Below are positions 36,468-40,727 of a DNA stretch of 40,727 nt, piece after piece (positions within the stretch are counted from its first letter, which is position 1; every line of letters starts with the position of its first letter). The notes below the pieces were generated by a model. The model was not told where the DNA came from and did no database searches. It saw nothing but the letters and a program-made list of their open reading frames with translations. Source of the stretch: Clostridia bacterium (GTDB taxonomy: Bacteria; Bacillota; Clostridia; UBA1212; UBA1255); NCBI GenBank assembly GCA_017517275.1, contig JAFWZX010000029.1:1-40727 (forward strand), written 5' to 3'. The translations under genes and the position numbers were made by a program.

Positions 36468-37847
36468 ATGAAACATCTGGACATCAAAATTGTAAGAGAA
36501 AACAAGGATTACACAGGCAAAGAAGTGACAGTTTGCGGATGGGTAAGAACTGCAAGAGATTCTAAAAATATGGCATTTTTTGAACTGAATGACGGTACAT
36601 CATTAAGCCATATTCAGGTAGTTATTGACAAGTCAGTGCTTACGGTAGATGATGAAGCTCTCAAGCTCGGCGCATCAGTAAAAGTTGTGGGAATGGCTGT
36701 AGAAGGCAGAAACGGCGCTAACGAAATTAACGCAACTGAAGTTACGTTGCTTGGAAAATCTCCTGCGGATTATCCACTTCAGAAAAAAAGACATTCCTTA
36801 GAATTTTTAAGAACGATGCCACATCTTCGTGTAAGAACGAATATTTTTAATGCTGTCCTCAGAGTAAGGTCCGTAATGGCTGATTCAATTCACACGTATT
36901 TCCAGAAAAACAACTATGTATATATAAATTCACCGCTTCTTACGGGCAGTGACTGCGAGGGCGCAGGTGAGACTTTTACAGTAACGACAATCGGTTACAG
37001 TGATAAATATAAAAACAGCGAAGAATACTACGCTGATGACTTCTTTGGCAAGCATGCTTCCTTGAGCGTGTCCGGACAGCTGGAAGGCGAGGTGGCTGCT
37101 ATGGCTATGGGTAAGATTTACACTTTCGGACCCAGCTTCCGTGCAGAAAACAGCAATACGCCAAGACACGTTGCAGAATTTTGGCACGTTGAACCTGAGG
37201 TCGCTTTTGCGGAACTTCCCGATATCATTGAAATCGCAGAAGATATGATTAAATATGTTGTAAAGGACGTACTTGAAAAATGTTCTGAGGAGATTAACTT
37301 CTTCAACGAGCGGATTCCTGAAAATAATAAAGGCCTTATCGACAAGCTAAATAACCTTATCAATAATGATTTTGCAGTTCTTGATTATACAGATGCAGTA
37401 GAGTTGCTCCAAAAATCAGGTAAGAAATTCCAATATCCCGTATACTGGGGAGCTGACCTTCAGACGGAGCACGAAAGATACATTACAGAGGAAGTATTTA
37501 ATAAGCCTGTGTTTATTACAAACTACCCAAAAGATATTAAATCCTTCTATATGAAACAAAATCCGGACGGCAAAACAGTTGCTGCAACAGATTTACTTGT
37601 TCCGGGCGTAGGCGAGATTATCGGTTGCAGTGAACGTGAAGCGGATTACGACAAGCTCCTGCAAGCAATGAAAGATCGTAATATGAACATTGAAGAATAC
37701 ACAGACTATATTGATCTTCGCAAATACGGCAGCGTACCTCACAGCGGCTTCGGCCTTGGCTTTGAGAGAATTCTTATGTACGTAACCGGCATGACTAACA
37801 TCCGCGACGTAATTCTTTACCCGAGAACAGTAGGTAGCATCAGATAA
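36468..37847 (+). CDS. asnS: Asparaginyl-tRNA synthetase
   Basis: 459 residues, class IIb. The N-terminal OB-fold anticodon domain (VTVCGWVRTARDSKNMAFFELNDG) is followed by the catalytic core: motif 2 FGPSFRAENSNTPRHVAEFW and motif 3 GFGLGFERILMYVTGM near the C-terminus. The NTPRH sequence is the form seen in AsnRS rather than AspRS. AGGAGG stands at 36457-36462. A T-box with an AAC specifier upstream and asnA downstream confirm the amino acid. Confidence 0.96.
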   Translation: MKHLDIKIVRENKDYTGKEVTVCGWVRTARDSKNMAFFELNDGTSLSHIQVVIDKSVLTVDDEALKLGASVKVVGMAVEGRNGANEINATEVTLLGKSPADYPLQKKRHSLEFLRTMPHLRVRTNIFNAVLRVRSVMADSIHTYFQKNNYVYINSPLLTGSDCEGAGETFTVTTIGYSDKYKNSEEYYADDFFGKHASLSVSGQLEGEVAAMAMGKIYTFGPSFRAENSNTPRHVAEFWHVEPEVAFAELPDIIEIAEDMIKYVVKDVLEKCSEEINFFNERIPENNKGLIDKLNNLINNDFAVLDYTDAVELLQKSGKKFQYPVYWGADLQTEHERYITEEVFNKPVFITNYPKDIKSFYMKQNPDGKTVAATDLLVPGVGEIIGCSEREADYDKLLQAMKDRNMNIEEYTDYIDLRKYGSVPHSGFGLGFERILMYVTGMTNIRDVILYPRTVGSIR

Positions 37848-37862
37848 CAGAAAGGACCATCC

Positions 37863-38873
37863 ATGAAAAGATTAACTCTGCCCAAAGATTATAAATCGCC
37901 TATAAGTCAGCGTGATACGCAAAGGGCAATAAAACTTATAAAGGATACTTTTCAGGTTAAATTAGCTCTCGCACTTAATCTGGACCGCGTTACTGCTCCG
38001 CTTATCGTCACTAAAGCCAGCGGCATCAACGACGACCTTAACGGTGTGGAGCGGAAAGTTAACTTTACGCTCAAAGAACAGGAAGATACGGAAGTTGAGA
38101 TAGTTCAGTCTCTCGCTAAATGGAAGAGAGCGGCTTTGGCAAAATATGGATATAATCCGGGTGAGGGTATATATACTGACATGAATGCTATTCGCCGTGA
38201 TGACGATGTAGACAATCTTCATTCTGTGTTTGTTGACCAGTGGGATTGGGAAGCGGTAATTACACAAAATGATCGCAATCTTGAATTTCTTAAATCTGTT
38301 GTATGTAAAATAGCCAATGCAATATATGAAACCAAGCAGATATTAAATGATTTATATCCGCAACTCGGCGGCATGGTAGAAAAAGAAGTTTTCTTTGTAA
38401 CCACCCAGGAGTTGGAAGACATGTATCCTGATAAAACGGCTAAAGAACGTGAAAATGCTATCACTAATCTACATAAAACAGTGTTTATAATGCAAATCGG
38501 AGGGGCTCTCAGGTCAGGCAACCGTCATGACGGCAGGGCTCCGGATTACGATGATTGGACGCTCAACGGAGATTTGTTTATATGGGATGACACGTTAGAT
38601 TGTGCAGTGGAATTATCTTCTATGGGTATTCGCGTAGACGATAAAGCGCTTGTACGTCAGCTTAAGATAAGCAAGCAAGAGAGCCGCATGAAATATCCGT
38701 ATCACAAGGCAGTAGCAAGCGGGGAGTATCCTCTTACAATCGGCGGTGGCATCGGCCAATCACGGCTTTGTCTGGTTCTCCTCGGCAAAGCTCATATCGG
38801 CGAAGTTCAGGTGTCCGTATGGCCGGAAGATATGGTAGAAGCTTGCCGCGATAACAACATAATTTTGCTGTAA
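37863..38873 (+). CDS. asnA: Aspartate-ammonia ligase (asparagine synthetase A)
   Basis: 336 residues, the usual length. Makes asparagine from aspartate, ammonia and ATP. It is related to class II tRNA synthetases; conserved segments are QRDTQRAIKLIKDTF, SPL-equivalent VTAPLIV, DLNGVERKVNF, EIVQSLAKWKRAAL, GIYTDMNAIRRDDD, DQWDWE and the C-terminal GGGIGQSRLCLVLLGKAHIGEVQ. It starts 15 bases behind asnS, so one T-box controls both charging and synthesis of asparagine. Confidence 0.96.
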   Translation: MKRLTLPKDYKSPISQRDTQRAIKLIKDTFQVKLALALNLDRVTAPLIVTKASGINDDLNGVERKVNFTLKEQEDTEVEIVQSLAKWKRAALAKYGYNPGEGIYTDMNAIRRDDDVDNLHSVFVDQWDWEAVITQNDRNLEFLKSVVCKIANAIYETKQILNDLYPQLGGMVEKEVFFVTTQELEDMYPDKTAKERENAITNLHKTVFIMQIGGALRSGNRHDGRAPDYDDWTLNGDLFIWDDTLDCAVELSSMGIRVDDKALVRQLKISKQESRMKYPYHKAVASGEYPLTIGGGIGQSRLCLVLLGKAHIGEVQVSVWPEDMVEACRDNNIILL

Positions 38874-38878
38874 GGGGT

Positions 38879-38952
38879 ACCTGCAATAAAGCAGGTTTAT
38901 AAGTCAAACAAAAATACCGCCGAGAGCGACCAAATGGTTACTCTCGGCGGTA
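38879..38952. terminator. Terminator pair between asnA and the convergent sigma-factor gene
   Basis: ACCTGC (38879-38884) pairs with GCAGGT (38891-38896) and TTT follows, a short stem for asnA. Then a 12-bp perfect stem (38915-38926 with 38941-38952), extended inside by ACCA/TGGT, is flanked by AAAAA on its left, which reads as a T-tract on the minus strand. The second hairpin is therefore a strong terminator for the minus gene and could block plus transcripts too. Confidence 0.8.
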
Positions 38953-38958
38953 CTCATT

Positions 38959-40584
38959 TTACTTTTCAACACTCATCCAACAACCTTCTGCACCAATACC
39001 ATCTACTGGAGGTGTTAATACGCCTTTCTCAATAAGGCATTCAACAACTGCGTCAAGAATTGGCATACTCGCAAGGTTATTCGCCAACCTCCATTCTCCG
39101 AGAAGATAATCGGGAACGGACTTTTTGATAAGTTCTGAAACCTTCGCTGCAACAATTTCAGCATCGGCATCGAAATATCCATTCTGCAAATCATTACTGA
39201 TATCAAATAGTCTATCTCTATCTGAAAGCGCATTTACAAGAATCTTGGTATAAAGGATATCTCCGTCGCGATACAAATAGCCGCACTCAATAGCTTTGGC
39301 AGCGTGTTCCTTTTCTTTTTCAGATAGTAACGTAATATCAAGGCCGTCAATGGCGCGGAGCGCAAGTTGAATCTGCGGGTCTTTAGACACATTGAGTCCG
39401 CAGCTAAAGTGTTTTTTAATACGTGTGATGTAGATATTATCAAGATGAACGTTAGAGAAGCCACACACATTTTGGGCATCAACTCCATCCCAACCGCCCC
39501 CATAATACTTGCCGTTATCTACATATCCAAACACACTAAACGGACGATCAGTTTTTTCAATATTTGCAAAATATTTTTTCTCCAATTCGCACTTTACCCT
39601 GTATGAAAAAGCATCTGCAATATGGTATATCTGCTGCCAAAGAATAAGATTCATATCAACTTTCTTGTTCAGATACGGGAAAGCAAGATATTCGGCTTTA
39701 TGTTCCTCAATATAGGTTGATATTGTTTCGCAGATCTTTGGTAACTGCTCTGTATAAATTGCATTTGCTTTTTCAAATACATCCTTGTCAAGCAAAATGA
39801 AATTAAGCGCATATTTGCCGTTTTCCAAGCGACGAAGAAAACCGTACTTTCCATTTTCACCTTTACGGAGGATTTCAAGTTCTTCTTCAACGTAAATGGT
39901 GGGAACGTTTAGTCCCTCTGCAATTTCAGAAGCACTCATTGGCTTCTTGTGGCAAAGCCATACGATATGATTTGAGAACATTCTTGTGCATACGTTACGA
40001 GGATCTCCCCATGCAGGGTTACCTGTTCCCCAAATCACGTAATCAATTTTATCAAGCGCCACGGGCTTATTATAAGTTTCTTTCATTTCTTCTACCTCAC
40101 TTTTGATTTTTTGTCTTGCTGAAAAGAGCCTTTGACGAACAGCACCTTCACTTGTTCCTTGTTTCTTCGCTATCTGAGCGGTAGAAAGACCGTCTATGTA
40201 GAACATTATCATTACTTCACGATATGCCTTTGTCAAAAAAGCTATTCTACGATATACAGAAGTTAATAATTCTGCGGTATCATCAGAAGTATCTTCCTGT
40301 GCAACACCAAGCAATATTTCTTCCGAATCTCCTTCATAGATAGTTTCCGCGTGTTTTCTTCGATTATTTGAAAAATCGGCATAAACATTACGAGCTACTC
40401 TCCAAATAAAAGGATACACGCTTTCAATCTCTCCGTCACTATGGGCAGCTTTAACGAGGGCATAGATTATATCCGAGCATAGTTCCTCTGCCTCGTAGCT
40501 GTCATTTGTTCTTGCATAACAAAAGCCAAATAGCTTATCAAGCAAGTAGTCGTCAAAATATTTTAGCAAGTCTTGTTTTTTCAT
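38959..40584 (-). CDS. Sigma-70-type (ECF-like) factor fused to a long C-terminal regulatory region
   Basis: About 541 residues, far longer than the 160-200 of an ordinary ECF sigma factor. Residues 1-80 form region 2 (DYLLDKLFGFCYARTNDSYEAEELCSDI, FIWRVARNVYADF) and about 110-165 region 4 with a helix-turn-helix (YIDGLSTAQIAKKQGTSEGA, RQRLFSARQKI). About 375 residues follow with no transmembrane segment, beginning with IDYVIWGTGNPAWGDPR and a winged-helix-like part (SASEIAEGLNVPTIYVEEEL). The rest may be a sensor. No anti-sigma gene is in the window. ATG at 40584 has GGAG seven bases before it; a GTG at 40617 has none. Confidence 0.85.
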   Translation of the reverse strand: MKKQDLLKYFDDYLLDKLFGFCYARTNDSYEAEELCSDIIYALVKAAHSDGEIESVYPFIWRVARNVYADFSNNRRKHAETIYEGDSEEILLGVAQEDTSDDTAELLTSVYRRIAFLTKAYREVMIMFYIDGLSTAQIAKKQGTSEGAVRQRLFSARQKIKSEVEEMKETYNKPVALDKIDYVIWGTGNPAWGDPRNVCTRMFSNHIVWLCHKKPMSASEIAEGLNVPTIYVEEELEILRKGENGKYGFLRRLENGKYALNFILLDKDVFEKANAIYTEQLPKICETISTYIEEHKAEYLAFPYLNKKVDMNLILWQQIYHIADAFSYRVKCELEKKYFANIEKTDRPFSVFGYVDNGKYYGGGWDGVDAQNVCGFSNVHLDNIYITRIKKHFSCGLNVSKDPQIQLALRAIDGLDITLLSEKEKEHAAKAIECGYLYRDGDILYTKILVNALSDRDRLFDISNDLQNGYFDADAEIVAAKVSELIKKSVPDYLLGEWRLANNLASMPILDAVVECLIEKGVLTPPVDGIGAEGCWMSVEK

Positions 40585-40663
40585 CTGTTTCTCCAAGCGA
40601 TTGATCAATGCTTTCACTCATATAGTCCGTGCGTTTATGGAAATGTTAGGTGGGATTTAGAAT

Positions 40664-40683
40664 ATTGTATCATAAATTTATGA
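40664..40683 (-). promoter_or_regulatory. -10 box and adjoining palindrome of the sigma-factor gene
   Basis: On the minus strand TACAAT (40669-40664) is a likely -10. Directly upstream is a perfect 14-base palindrome TCATAAATTTATGA (40670-40683), placed in the spacer where an operator would act. The -35 is weak, as for a regulated promoter. Confidence 0.5.
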
Positions 40684-40727
40684 ATTAATCCTCTTGATGA
40701 ATATATGTTTCGCTTTTTGTGTCCACA

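Overview
The window looks like a chromosomal segment of an anaerobic, AT-rich Clostridia-type Firmicute, probably a gut commensal. The grounds are the yicC-remA-gmk-rpoZ order, single-chain GlyRS next to pyruvate phosphate dikinase, a T-box leader before asnS-asnA, AAGGAGG-type ribosome sites and SPII lipoproteins. No rRNA, tRNA or CRISPR array was seen. Names are motif-based readings; no database search was possible.

Layout. 1-300: tail of a transposase and its probable end. 290-4940: glycerol-3-phosphate module (GlpP with a terminator leader, GlpA-like dehydrogenase with a BFD iron-sulfur tail, NAD/FAD oxidoreductase, DUF1667 protein, HAD phosphatase). 4970-5390: HU gene with its own promoter and terminator. 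5431-8514 (minus): GH2 beta-galactosidase. 8722-14966: housekeeping genes (yicC, remA, gmk, rpoZ, glyS, ppdK). 15026-15514: lipoprotein.

15520-20150 is the accessory part. It holds a large palindrome, an AbiE-type type IV toxin-antitoxin pair with an operator-like inverted repeat, and a decayed patch bounded by two fragments of one IS3-family element. Inside the patch are a small membrane protein, possible polymorphic-toxin/immunity debris and a piece of a PLD-nuclease/SF2-helicase gene. It looks like a defence-type island worn down by insertion and deletion.

20196-30702 carries an ABC-ATPase-like protein without a Walker A lysine, two SGNH hydrolases around a TraB/GumN lipoprotein, a membrane protein, a sugar-isomerase-like TIM barrel (minus), an eroded pseudogene, a Na/Pi cotransporter, a VanY-like lipoprotein, two overlapping uracil-DNA-glycosylase-like genes (the second without Fe-S ligands) and a DacF-like protein with all three active-site motifs altered. 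30798-33561 is a two-gene sugar operon (zinc dehydrogenase plus rhamnulokinase-like kinase). Then come a membrane-anchored metallophosphoesterase and a convergent cysteine-peptidase-like lipoprotein. 36106-38873 is the T-box asnS-asnA operon. The window ends with a minus-strand sigma-70-type factor fused to a long C-terminal region.

I found no complete, clearly new multi-gene system. The strongest leads are the DacF-like pseudoenzyme, the ligand-less glycosylase partner, the sigma factor fusion, and the AbiE / IS3-scarred island.
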